From Atherix ibis (lineage: Eukaryota > Arthropoda > Insecta > Diptera > Athericidae), in contig OY282607.1 in the NCBI GenBank assembly GCA_958298945.1, positions 73,028,868 to 73,092,867 of the forward strand: a stretch of 64,000 nucleotides of DNA, given 5' to 3'. Under the pieces are notes generated by a model. That model was not told where the DNA came from. It made no database searches and saw only the letters and a program-made list of their open reading frames with translations. Position numbers and translations under genes: made by a program. Positions within the stretch are counted from its first letter, which is position 1. Every line of letters starts with the position of its first letter. Of this stretch, positions 23,167 through 35,390 are shown piece by piece.

Positions 23167-23707
23167 TTTACAAAAGTAACAAGAATAAGAAAAAAACCAA
23201 CATAATTTACAAAAATTCTATGCATCTGTTTTTGTTAAGTCTAGGCTTTCTTCATTAACCTTATATCAACGAGTATGCAAAGTTTTTGTTGAGAAAAAGG
23301 AATATCATAACACAAAAATATATTTATGTATTTAGGGTGGAATGCGGACGAGATTATAAATGTTTTACATACCAAATATCTATTATTCTTCTTTGGGTTG
23401 GTGTAGAAATAAAAGCTTAACTAATTCATCATATTTTTACATGATTACCAACATACACACATGCATATGTGTACATGCTCGTGCATAACAAGATGAATTG
23501 TAAGTTTTATGTGAGAACGAAAATTTAGGTAGAAAAATAAGCTTGAAGCAGAATAAAATAACTAAAATCTCATGTGGAAGAAAAGAAATTTAAGCAAAAA
23601 TAGAAAAAAAGTAATATAGAATCAAAAAAAAAACAACAATTCAAACGAAAATAAGCATAAAAATATCTTGAGGTTGATGTGCATGAAAAATATTTTACGA
23701 CCAACAA
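23167..23707. other. Non-coding stretch
   Basis: A-rich, no gene recognised. Confidence 0.55.
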
Positions 23708-24088
23708 TCAACTTTTAGGTAGCCATTTTGTATATCCTTTAACGTTTTCTGATCCGTTTCTTCTATAAAGAGCAGGATCATTTGTTCTATTAGACCAATA
23801 AAATGTTAGATATTTTATCATTTTTTTACTACTGGTAGGTAGCTTCAACGAGACTTGGACCTTAATTGGGTATTTGTCTATATGCCAGCCGCACTCATAG
23901 TAATTCCTATTTCCGCTTTTGTTTACCGGCATTGCAACAAATTTCTCTACACGAGTCCTTGTGTGTGTTTTTTTTTTACTACTAATCATATAGATATGCC
24001 TATATGAATCTATACATATATTTCTATGCAATATTATCATATTCGTAGTAAAATTTCGAGTGATATACTTGCTCTTCACATAAAGCAA
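23708..24088 (-). other. Unrecognised 126-codon open frame
   Basis: The longest unassigned ATG-to-stop frame in the window outside mobile elements. The C-terminal 80 codons are less AI-biased than neighbouring chance frames: FVAMPVNKSGNRNYYECGWH, followed by a Lys/Ser-rich segment and WSNRTNDPALYRRNG. No signal peptide, membrane helix or family motif is evident. It has no neighbours to give context. It could be a single exon, a transposon scrap or chance, and I would not annotate a protein from this alone. Confidence 0.15.
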
Positions 24089-24920
24089 TAAAGATACTTT
24101 AATTTATTTTTATTATATATTTTATTTTATTTTCCCTTTTTTTTTATTAGTTATGAAAGTTAAACTCGAAACGTTATCATATGCAACCGCATATTTTGTA
24201 TTGTTGCAATATGAGTCTGAAGATAAGACTAATTTACTAGACACGGAATTTCCATATAAACAGGATGAAAAATTTTATTTTTTAGCTTGAATAATTTTTA
24301 TAAAATGAAATTTAAGCTACTGTGTCAGTTCAAAATGTAAGCATTGTCTCTTATTTTTAAATATAATCTTTTTTCGGGTAAAATCATAAAATCAGAAAAA
24401 TTGCTAACAGAGTAAAATTCATTATTTTTTTTTTACAATTTCATTAACTTTTTTTTTTTAAATTAAAAACGACTAATTTTTAATAATAAGCTATGTAAAT
24501 TTAATAATAATGAATTTTTTTTCGTCAACCATTTTAGACACTTTTGATTTCTTTTTTTTTTATTATTAAAAATCAATTTTATTTTTAAAGATAAGAACGC
24601 ATCCATATGTAAAGTTATAGAAGCCTAGATATCTGGAATAAAGATGCATTATTAAATGTTTGACGAGCCTTTGTTCAAATGCCGACAAAAGTAAAATCTT
24701 TTTTTTATAAATATCCTTTTTTAATATTTTTGTTTATTTATTTTAATATTTATTTCTTATTTACTATAATTAATAGAGATAAAGTTGTATGGTAAAAGAT
24801 GATTTCCAATGATTACTTAATATACGATGTTTAGCAGAAAAGTAATGAAACTAACCCTTAACAAAGCTTGTACATTAGACGTGTAGTACAAGTTTTAATG
24901 TTGTCCGCTTACTAAGCGAC
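24089..24920. other. AT-rich non-coding stretch
   Basis: No gene recognised. Long T and A runs, especially 24425-24580. Confidence 0.55.
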
Positions 24921-24929
24921 CCTATGTGA

Positions 24930-25290
24930 TAACTGAAGTTTTGTTTTAGGAATGCGTTACAAAAAATGGAACAGCGAAATTTGGAGTAACAATATCCCAT
25001 CAAATTTTGTTTTAAGCTTGATGAATCCATGAATTTGATTTACGAAAAAGTGCTACGAGTCTATGGGGCAGAGCACAAATTTTTATATTCTCTTTAAAGA
25101 GCACAAATTTATCGTTAGCACCAAGGCTTAGATGCATTGGAAGGCAAACCTTGCTCATGTTGGGGGATTGAAGATCGAACAGACCGTCGATTATTATTAA
25201 TGCTCATGAGTGAGTTTTTCACTCAGAAAAAGGATTCTTTGCGTCAGATCGGACACTTTGGACATCTCGATCAACAAGCCTTTTTCAAAT
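24930..25290 (+). pseudogene. N-terminal relic of a mariner-type transposase
   Basis: ATG at 24966 begins MEQRNLE, then a stop, then IKFCFKLDESMNLIYEKVLR and VYGAEHKF. After an out-of-frame gap RAQIYR, a stop and HQGLDALEG follow. This is the layout of the N-terminal helix-turn-helix region of mariner transposases (IKFC...LK, YG, WHxxF.EGRE). The same start is recognisable on the minus strand at 59635 (MKQRNLEQKYVIKYC), so the two are one family. It has several stops and no catalytic domain found downstream. Confidence 0.55.
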
Positions 25291-25299
25291 AATGTATTT

Positions 25300-25723
25300 C
25301 TGTGATTCTCCAGTGTGATCTCTTATTCCCCTAATATTAACTCCTGATACACAGCCGCTCATGGTATACTTTCACGTTTAGAGTTTTGTGTTTTAGTGAG
25401 TAAGAAAATGAGAAATTGATTATGATTGTATTTTAGGTTTTTATCAATTTAGATATAGGTTCCAAAGTGAAAATAATATTTTAAAATTATGAGAAAATAA
25501 AAGCCGTAGAAAATTTGATATTAATAATTTTCACTTTCAACCATTTAAATAAATCGTATTATGAACTGAATAGAAAACGACATTTTTCCTTCCTACAAGC
25601 AACCAAAGAAATCAACATAATTTTTTAGTTTGCTCTACTTTCCGCTGCAGTAATAATATACGAATATGGCGCTGAAGTCAGTAAAAGTACCAGGTTTGTA
25701 TATAGAGAAGTGTACGTGACACA
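25300..25723. other. Non-coding stretch
   Basis: No gene recognised. Confidence 0.5.
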
Positions 25724-25923
25724 TACGAGGTCTGTTCAAAATGTATCACGAATTTTGAATTTCCGCGGGTTACGTATATTCGTTTTTTTGTGGCGTTATG
25801 TTGGCACTCATGTCTCTCACTTATGCCGACAAGTTCGGCCATTTTGAATACTCAGTTAATTTTTGACAGCTGCTTTGCTTGCACGTGTTTTGGCTTGTCT
25901 TCGAGTTTTGCCCATTCCAAAAA

Positions 25924-27002
25924 ATGGATCAAAGAATATGTATCAAATTTTGTGTGAAAAACAAAATTAATTGCCTGAACGCATTCCGAATGTTGACTGT
26001 GGTATATGGTGAAGCTACTTTGGAGTGAAGCAACGTTTATCGGTGGTACAATATGTTCTAAGAGGGCCGAGAAAATGTGAACGACGAAAAGCGTGCCGGA
26101 CGTCCGAGCACGTCAACAACAGACGAAAACATTGATGAAGTGAAGAAAATAGTATTAGCCAATCGTCGAATCACCGTTACAGAGTTTGTTGAGGACATAA
26201 ACATATCGATGGGTTCGTGCCATTCGATTTTTACCAATGATTCGGGCGTGAGACGGGTTGCCGCGAAATTCGTACCAAAATTGCTCAATTTCGACGAAAA
26301 CAGCATCGCATTAACATTGCTAAGGAGCGGTTGGACTCTGTCCGCGACGATGCGAATTTGCTCCAGAGGGTCATAACTGGAGACGAATCATGGGTTTATG
26401 ATTATGACGTGGAAACAAAAGCTCAATCATCCCAATGGAAGCTGCCGCACGAGCCAAGACCGAAAAAAGCACGCCAAGTTCGGTCGAATGTGAAGGTTTT
26501 GATTACAGTTTTCTTCGATTGCAGGGGCGTGGTGCATCATGAGTTCTTGCCACAGGGTAGAAGGGTCAATAAGGAATATTACCTGCAAGTTATGCGCAAG
26601 TTCCGCGAAGCTATCCGCCAGAAACGCCCGGATTCGTGGAAGAACAAAAATTGACTTTTGCACCATAATAATGCCCCTGCTCAGGCATCGTTGCTTGTGC
26701 ACGAATTTTTGGCCAAAAACAAGACACTAATAATGCCGCAGCCACCGTATTCCCCAGATCTGGCCCCCTGCAACTTTTTCTTGTTCACGAAACTGAAGAG
26801 CCCCATGAAAGGACTCTTCAGTTTCGGGAACAAGAAAAAAGCTACGATGGAGGATATAAAGATGCCATCGAAGGAGTAGCTGAACAAGATCAAAACAAAT
26901 GATTTTTTGAAGTGCTTTGAGGATTGGACAAAAAGTTGGCACAAGTGTATAATATCTGATGGGGATTATTTTGAAGGTGACAAAATGGGGATTCATGAAT
27001 AA
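25924..27002 (+). pseudogene. Mariner transposase, inactivated
   Basis: Starts MDQRICIKFCVKN and ends DKMGIHE. Recognisable blocks: GRENVNDEKRAGRPSTST (HTH linker), VITGDESWVYDYDVETK (Asp1 intact), QSSQWKLPHEPRPKKARQ, FFDCRGVVHHEFLPQG, LHHNNAPAQASL (Asp2 position is Asn), YSPDLAPCNFFLF (Asp3 position is Asn; spacing 34), and CFEDWTKSWHKCI. Stops occur early (after ATLE and after YNMF), at a Trp codon after KNKN, and after PSKE. There is a frameshift near 26310. With two catalytic Asp lost and several stops it is certainly inactive. I do not assign the subfamily. Confidence 0.85.
26775..26839. repeat. Short inverted duplication (hairpin) inside transposase
   Basis: Arms 26775-26800 and 26814-26839 are reverse complements over 26 nt with one mismatch, separated by a 13-nt loop. 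The right arm replaces the usual codons after SPMKG, so the protein there reads LFSFGNKKK. It looks like a fold-back (template-switch) event. Confidence 0.85.
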
Positions 27003-27058
27003 ATAAATAATTTTTGAAAAAACACAAAATTCGCGATACTTTTTGAACAGACCTCGTA

Positions 27059-28755
27059 CATGGTACTCAACGTAGTATCGATACTAATAATTTTGTAGTC
27101 CTGGTTAAACATAATACAACTTTATTCCAGTATGAAATATAAATTATATTTATATTATTTTATTATTTAAACAATTTAAAGATTCCATTACTATTGAGTA
27201 TAAACATATTTTAAGATAAATTCGAATATTAGTATTTGAAAAGGAAGCAGAAACAAATCAAAAATATAATTAGGAACAGTAAAAGCTTGTGGCTTATTAT
27301 AATCTCAATATCTTTGGTGGTAATCAAATTTCTAAAAATAGTAACGTTGAAGGGTTGAATAAGTATCTACCAAAAAGATAAATTCACTAATGCATAAACT
27401 TTTATTTTGCTATATTTGTTAAATAGAGAGAAAATGAAATTTTGCTTTTCTGTAAATTTCATCTTAATTAATCTTGTAATGAAATTGACATTAATTAAAA
27501 TAGAACACAAAAGTTAATCTGATTAGAAAATCAAATGTTTTAGCGCAATTTTTAGCTATTTTTCTTATAAATTATTTATGAATATATGTAGAAAAAAATT
27601 ATATTGGCCAACCATCATATATGACATTTTGAAAATAAAATTAACAGGATGATAATATCTTTATTTTCTATTTCTTTTATTTTTATATATGTGTATCATA
27701 TACAATAAATTGAATGTGTAAATTACATTAAGAAAGTATATTCAATAAAAAGTATCGTTTTAAATCAAATTGAATTAAATTTGATCAGAATAATATGTTT
27801 TTAAAAGAATTAGAATATAAGAAATTCATTTAAACATTTGGTAAATATCATTTTCGTTAAGAATCGCTAATTTTATTGAATATACTTTTATATAGGATTT
27901 AAATAAAGTACATTTGAAACAACAAAAAATTCTTTCAAATTTCTTTAAGATTTATATAATACAATAAATTTAAAAGTAAAATATGAAAATGAAAATAAAA
28001 TTTACATTAAAATAGATAAACTGTTCAAAAGCATATAGTATACGAAATGTCAGTTTGAATAAAAATATTCCCAATTGGAAATTGAATCAATTTTTTCCAC
28101 AGCCTTCTTTAAGTGACAGTTAACGTTTGGGAAAATCCTTTCAATGATTAAATAAGATTTTGTGTTTCACTTTATTAGCCAAAAGATGAAGAGCTCGAAA
28201 GGAAAATAAATGATAATACCATTGGAAAGGTTTTCTGATTAAACTCATTTTCATCGTCAACTTCTATTTAGACAGTTAACTTAAAGGAAAGTTTCTTTTC
28301 GAAAATCGATGTTCATGGAATAAATGGGATAAATATTTTATTTACAGTTTACGTATACTTGCCAAATGCCTTTCTGTTCTTTAACAAATTGATGATATTC
28401 AAAGTCGCTAGAGTGAATTATGATCGAATGTCCATGTAACTTTAAATTTATACTCATATGTATGTGTATATATACAAAAATATCTTTTGCTCGTCTATAG
28501 TATTAAAATTAATACTATTGAGTAAAACCTCTCCGCCCCTACCGCTGCATAAAATATGCGACAATAAATTATCGTTTATATCTTTTACCAAGTTCAATAT
28601 ATTGGCAACTATGTCCAATATGGAAATGAAAAATATTTTGCAGAAAAACTTTACTTTGAATTTTTAACGCACATTTTGAGAGCACTCCTTTTGATGAAAA
28701 TACGAATATGAAATATGAATAAGAGCCTTGCAAAATGCGACAGCAATGGTTTTAA
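27059..28755. other. AT-rich non-coding stretch
   Basis: No gene or element recognised. Confidence 0.6.
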
Positions 28756-29320
28756 TTATGAAGAATAATTTACTTTTTGCAATGTTTCATATTCTTGCAT
28801 CGGAATAATTTTGAAAATGCAAAATATTGTAACGTCTTGTTCTATTTTCTGCATGAGATGTGTACACTTATATGTATGTGCATCATCTTTTTTCACCGAT
28901 ACGTGCAATATGGAGGAGTCATGACCACGAATGACATTTGACATCACGTGCTGAAACCGTAAAATGGTCGAGAAACAATAATGGAGCATTTGGCGTTCGC
29001 AATTCTTCAGCATACATAGAGCAATCTTTCGCACAGACAACGTTCACTTCCTCAAAATGTGTTCCCATTTTACCGGATCACGTATCAAAACGGAACAACA
29101 GGCGTAATCTGGGGATAATCCCGTTTCATGGGTGTACGTATCTATGAGAGGAGTTTACTTGGAACAGAAAATATAAAACGTGAAGCGGTGAGACAGAAAC
29201 CCGTATTTCTGGATGATAGAACGTCGGGACCAGAAGTATACCGCTTCTCTAAAGGCAGAAGTGATTTAACCTATTTCCTGAGGCTGAGTCACAACCCACT
29301 CACCCAAAACTGAGTAAAGT
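28756..29320. other. GC-richer island with overlapping open frames
   Basis: Composition is clearly less AT-rich than the kilobases on either side, and open frames overlap on both strands: 28756-29040 minus (94 codons), 28938-29147 plus (69) and 29128-29313 plus (61). The plus frames overlap and together would span 28938-29313 with one frame change. I recognise no family in any of them. Possible explanations are a host exon, a promoter-proximal island, or a relic of an unrecognised transposon. Confidence 0.3.
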
Positions 29321-32300
29321 ATAGCCTTTTGAGAAGAAAAAAAAATCAAAACTGGCAGGATATATGCGTTGAAGTTTGTGTAAGATTCAGAAACAGGTAC
29401 TAATAGTCCTTGGAATCTGAAATTCGGTACGGATTAAATGACTGTAAGAGTGTTGGTGTTAAAGTTGATAAAACGAAAATTTATATTAGAAATTGATATG
29501 TTTGTGTATTTATATAAGAGTATACGTGCGTTTGTAATGTAAAGATACTTAGAAATTCTTGAATAGAACCTTTTGGAAGAATGAGAAGAAAATTGGACAG
29601 CAGGGATAAGAGATTACTAATAGTAAGTAAAATGCTAAAGCAGATAGAATACATTCTCTCTGCTGTCTACACAGCACAACACATATCGTATGAGTATTAA
29701 CGTCATCAGCTTAAAAGGCTCCTTAATTTATTGTTTTTCGGCAATTTTTTACTCTCTTATCCCGTTTCTATTCCTAATGCATAACATCGTATACTCATAT
29801 ATAACTTTTAACTAAAAAAAATAAACATATTGACTTTAAGTCTTTCATTTTTCTTATGCTTAAGTATTTAAAATAAAAGGATTTTACGCATACAGTACGT
29901 AGGCAGATATACAAATATGGTAGGAACAATAAACAATAAGCAATAAGGATATTTACAATTTAACTGGAGTAATTTGAGATAGCAGAGCCAAAGTAAACAT
30001 GAAAGCTTTGATATGACAACAATAATATGGCCTTTATTCGAGCATAAACCCACTCTATGTCTCGTTAATGGTATCCGGATTTTGATAGAAAATTGTCTCT
30101 AATTCAGGTATTTGGATAAAAGATAAAATCATAAATAAACTCCATATAGCTATGGCGTTCAAACTCCATGCTCTACTCTAAATATTATGAATATTGTGGA
30201 ATTTTACGAATGTACATTTGAATCAAGAATCCTTATTCTAGCGTACCTTCAGTGGACGAATGATTTGTCTTGACTTTGTAATTCTGTTATTGAATATTCC
30301 TCAAAATAGAATAATTTTAAGGAATTTCTAGCATCTAATCATCTTTTACTTCATACTACTGAAAAGTAAATATCATCTTGTCATTCACTTTTGTTACACA
30401 ATAAATCCGTATTTATGCATGTATGCGTAAAGAAATTCTTATCGAAATTAATTAAGAAAATATTTTTGTTAACATAAATTCTATATTAGTATTCTAAAAA
30501 AAAAAATACTGTATTACAATACTAATTTATCATTTTAAAATAAACAATCTGACAAGATTCTGACAAATTTCACTTTATTAAAGAAAAAATATTTTAAAAT
30601 TTTTATCTTATACCAAATATTTTTAACACTTTTCTGATTTCTTATCTACAGTATTGAGTAATATGATTCTAATATTAAAAAAGAAAGCTTCATAAAATGA
30701 AGTAATTCAAAGTAAAAAAATGGGCAGACCAAAAAAAAAAAAAAGGACGTCAACTTAGAGAAAAGCATATGGAAGTTTTGAAATCAAAATAAGAAAATAA
30801 ACCATAATCAATGATTAATTTTGAATCTTTTACGAGATTTTATAAGCAATATAATTTGATCCTAAAGCTATTTTTACGTTTGACAGCTTTTCACTTTGGA
30901 TACTTTAAAAACTTTCCTTTCTAGTTTCTTTTTTTTGATACTTTTTCTTCCTAGCAAAAAACTTTATAATTTTGGGCCATTAGCTGCCAATCATGAAAAA
31001 TTACCAAATGATTAATGGAATATGCCCGATGCAGATGATAATCAGATTTTGAAATATCACTTAAAACTTTGAATGACTATTGATTAGAGAAGTTGATTTT
31101 CTTTTTTAAATAAAACTTCTTATTAGAATATTTTTGCATTACCTTATGGGCGTGCGTAAATTTAATTTTAAATGAGTACATTTGACTAAGGATGTAATCT
31201 ATATACTCGAATAGTCATAATATTATGAAAAATTGATTGAATTTTATAGATTTGAATTAATAATTATATGAAAATTGGTATATATCTATTAAAAACGTAT
31301 TTGTAATAATCTCTAATATACAAAGATCTATTCAGTGTAATCATTTAAATCCAACCTAAAATTTTAAAATAAGATATAAGAAAATCCAACCTAAAATTGT
31401 ATATCTTTTAAGTGACAAACAAAAATTTCCTATCCATTCAATTCTGGTTAAGGACAAATAATATAAAGTTTTGCCCAACACAATTATATCTTAATCAGCA
31501 AAATTATTCTTTTTGTAGATTTCGCTTAAACAAAAATGTTTTTAAATAAGATTAATTTAATACAATTTCCGCTTTAATGTTATATTAAAAATAGACTAAA
31601 AGTAAATTTTTTTCGTGGGCGCTTTACTGATGTGTAAAAAGTTTTGTTCACTATCAAAATTGGATCCAATTAGTGATAATTGTGCATGGTCTTAAAAACA
31701 ACTAAAATGCCAACAACAGCAAAACAGATAACAAACAAAAAATTAAAAACTAATTAACTGAAAAAGAGCTTACCGTCTTTTTTAATAAAATCCTACAAAA
31801 CCAATATGGGAAATGCCAATATCCAGAGTTTTAACTGAAAACAAAAAGAAAAAACAAAATATGAATATTTGGTAAAAAATTCATTTCGGAATGGAATTTT
31901 GTTTAATGAACATTTTAAATATTAATAAAATGGTTATCATATCCACATTTTTTTTTGTATTTTTTAGGGTTTGTCAACAATATTACGAATTTTTGATAGT
32001 CGAGAATCGTTTTTGTTTCTGACATGAGTGTGAACTTAATTTTTGTGTACATTAATTTTTTAGTTAAGCATCTACAGTAAACAATAAAATTCAGTTATTG
32101 TAAAATATATAGTAAATTGAACCAAAATAATATAAATGAAAATCAAACAGCTCAAAGAAAGTACACAGAGTATATAAATAAAATATATAAAATAAATGAA
32201 ATGGTGAAACTATGAGAGTATGGCAACAGTTTTGTGAAGATTGTTCTTAATTAATATGAACACGAATTTTTAGTGCTCCAGGGTAACTAAAAACGTAAAC

Positions 32301-32383
32301 AAAAATAACATAGAATCAAATGAAGTTGAATTAAATAAAACGAAACAAACAAATTTAATTTTATATTCCAGTTTTGGTGTTAA
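29321..32383. other. AT-rich non-coding stretch
   Basis: No gene or element recognised. Simple A runs near 30490 and 30730. Confidence 0.6.
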
Positions 32384-32491
32384 TTGATGTGGAATAGCTC
32401 TTCTAAGGTATCGTCTATATTGTACGTAGGTAACAAGTACATACGTTGTCATGAGCGAATAATAGCAGGAACCGAAAATATTTGTGAATAT
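32384..32491 (+). other. Exon-like segment ending at a splice-donor match
   Basis: An acceptor-like TTCCAG lies at about 32366-32371 and an open frame from 32384 runs to TGTTCACAG followed by GTAAGC (donor at 32492). The peptide ends HERIIAGTENICEYCSQ, with a CxxC. Splice consensus matches are frequent by chance and there is no partner exon I can connect, so this is weak. Confidence 0.15.
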
Positions 32492-32497
32492 TGTTCA

Positions 32498-33860
32498 CAG
32501 GTAAGCTTTTATCTGGAAAATTTTTTCTGTTGTGATAAAGTTTACCAATTTGGGCATTTTTTTCTTCTTTTAACACGTTTACCTTAAAAAGTTTGTCATA
32601 ATATTCTCGTATTATACTTTTGGTTTTCTTCTTTTTTTTTTTTTACTTTTTGTTACCTTTCAGGTTTTTTGATGAATTTAGTAGACATGGCTTCACACAT
32701 TTGCCAATATACACACATACAGTTGTACGAGAAGCATGTGCATGTGGGTAGTAGCCATATTCCTTTTAGAGCAGATGATGTTCAAATTACGAATTCTCAC
32801 GCAAAAAACTAATTAAAGAAATACTAAACACATAAACGAATAACAAATTTCCATTGAAAGCAGCAGTCAGAAAAGGTATGACGGTTCAGTGATTTTCGCT
32901 TCACTTAAAGCATGACACGACCATCAAAACCACAAAACTGAGTGCATTTCTTCTTTAGACTCGAATCTAAGTGGGTCGTATGGTTGAGCATAGTAGGTAG
33001 TATGGTTTTAATGTTTTCACTTCATCCGATGTTAATTGACCAAACAATGACACTAGAAAGAAAGCTAATTTTCTTTTGTCAAAAGAAGCAATTACCTTCG
33101 AAATGAAGATGGAAAATAAAAACGAAATTAGTGTTGCTACAACTCAATAGCTTCTTTCTGTAATTGTTACCGAAATATTATACGACCGCAAAACTTTAAT
33201 GGTACATTCTTGTCTTGGATTAAGATCTAAATTCTAAATAAAAATATCAGTTTTATTATAGGTTTTGTTATATTTTTTCTCGTTTATTAATAATTAGTAC
33301 TTTATATAATGATATAAGTTAATTTTTGCTTCGTAAAAATTTATTACAATACATTTCACTGCCAGTGATTCATTTTTACAATTACAAGGTAGAATTTCTT
33401 ATTTTTTCCAACAGCATAAGAAAATTTCAAGTCTTTATTAATTGTCTTAATTTAATAATAGGACAATTTCATATTTTGTGAATTTTGAAGATTTTTACAT
33501 TCAATTATGTCTGTGATATGACTAAATGAGTGTTGACTTCTCTGCCTTTCTAAATATTATAGATATAAACAAAATTAAATTTTTTATTAATAATCTATTA
33601 ATAATGATTTACAATAATGTACACAGCCGGTCATAGGTATTTAAAAATTTCATTTTCTTATATTTAACATAAAATTAATAATATAAATGATTTTCGTTTT
33701 TATTTTCGTAGACATTTTATTTTAAATTACCTTGAAAATAATTTTTCTTATATTTGTTCATATAATTTTTGCATATTTATTAATACCATATAATACTCTT
33801 TTGCCTGAAAAGCTGATTTGAAAATGCTTACACAAAATTTGTGAACTTATTTAATTCCAA
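32498..33860. other. AT-rich non-coding stretch
   Basis: No gene recognised. Confidence 0.55.
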
Positions 33861-33911
33861 CATTCAAGAGGCTTTATCCATCCCTCCGGTTGGCTTATTA
33901 AATTTTTTGTC

Positions 33912-35390
33912 TTGGGCATTAAACTCTTCAATGTATCCGGCTCTCAGTATGGATTTACGAAAGGTAAATCGACTGAGGACGCTTGGATGTGTGTAAGACG
34001 GTATGTTGCTGAGAGTGAGAGTAAGTACGTATGTGGTGTGTTTGTGGATTTTCGAAGTGCTTTCAACTGCCAGCGACGGGATCGCATTATTGAGCGGCTT
34101 GAGGAGATTTCATGTGAAGAAACTTCTCTATGGCGAAGTTACTTCCATGAAAGGTATGCGGCCGTGTACGGGAACAATGGAAGGGTTGTTCGCCAGATGG
34201 TGTGTGGCTGCCCACAGGGATCTGTGGCCGGTTCCGCCATCTGGAATATGATGATGAACGGTCTCTTGGTAGAGTTGGAGGACATGGGTTGCACTGTGAT
34301 CGCATATGCGGATGATCTTCTACTTCTGATTGAGGGTGGGAGTAGGTACACAGTAAAGGTAGCGAGAAGCCGCTATTTGTAGATGGTGTCTGAATGGGGA
34401 AATAAAATGGGAGTGAATGTTTCAGAAGGGAAGACTGTGTGTATGTTGTTGAATGGTTTTTTGGCGCCCAGTAGGCCACCTAATATTCGTGTAGAGGCGG
34501 TCGGCGTCCGATACGCACGGGAAGTATGTTACCTTGGAGTAATAGTTGGAGAGTGGCTGAACTTTCGGCCTCACTTGTAGCATCGGAGGGGGCGTGTGGC
34601 CGGTTTAGTTAGCATGCTGGTGCGAGTATTTCGCAAAGAATGGGGACTTCGATCCAGAGTAGTGAAAGTCCTGTACAAGGGTGTATTTGTTCTGTGTGCA
34701 ATGTATGCGTCGTGTGTATGGGCTGACATTATGCGCCACCAGTATGCAAGCGTGGACATAAATTCAGTTCCGCGTCTGACTTTGTATGGATGTTGGAATG
34801 TATGTAGAATCGTGTCAACCGATGCGATGCAGGTTCTCATGGGAGAAATTCCATTGGCCCTGGATATGCTGCATGGAAGCATCCACTACCGTCTACGACA
34901 GGGCATCTCGTTTGCTGGTTTTCCGGTTACGAATGAATAGGTTCAGGATCTTAGTCCACACCAGCGGCGTCCACTGGTCTTGAATAGATTGTATGAAATT
35001 TGGCAACGTAGATGGGATGAGAGTGTGAATGGTAGTTCGACGCACATGTTCATTTCGGATGTGTGCTTTGCGTCTGCGTATGCATTTGAATTTGGTCTGT
35101 ACCTTGGGTATTTACTCACTGGACATGGCAGTATGAATGGGTTCATGTACAGGCGTGGTCTGGCTACGGAGGCTAGAGGCCCTTGTGGGGCGGCGGAGGA
35201 GAGTGTCAAGCATCTTCTCATTGAGTGTGGTCTGTACGGGGATTTGCGTGACTTAGGTGCATGCGGAATCGTGGTGAATGATGAGAGTGCGGATGTATGT
35301 GGTGTGTTAGGTATGAGATAAAGGTATGCATGCCTTAATAGATTTGTCGTGGCAGTTTTTGAGAGGAGAGCGAGAATGGTGCGTGAATGA
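33912..35390 (+). pseudogene. R1-clade reverse transcriptase, one frame with four stops
   Basis: A single plus-strand frame encodes, in order: QYGFTKGKSTEDAW, VFVDFRSAFN (palm Asp), GCPQGSVAGSAIWNMMMNGL, IAYADDLLLLIEG (YADD catalytic box), WGNKMGVNVSEGKT, CYLGVIVGEWLNFRPH, STDAMQVLMGEIPLALDM and CGAAEESVKHLLIECGLYGD (remnant of the terminal Cys/His motif), finishing FERRARMVRE before TGA at 35388. The frame is broken only by TAG at 34380, 34578 and 34938 and TAA at 35319, with no frameshift seen. Each TAG sits where CAG (Gln) would fit. It is a recently inactivated copy, or the stops are tolerated in some way. Confidence 0.8.

Larger units (their letters stand above)
25726..27056 (+). mobile_element. 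Mariner, CGAGGTCTGTTC family, copy A
   Basis: The element is 1331 bp, flanked by TA at both ends (25724-25725, 27057-27058). The 31-bp terminal repeats begin CGAGGTCTGTTCAAAA and differ at about two positions. It contains a full-length but inactivated transposase gene. A short perfect-looking inverted duplication lies inside the gene (26775-26839). A rearranged relative is at 55250-55988. Confidence 0.9.

Noticed and set aside
28756..29040. Minus-strand frame with DAHTYKC, considered as an immunoglobulin-fold fragment
   Set aside because: A single short motif without the other conserved Cys/Trp of the fold. A chance resemblance.
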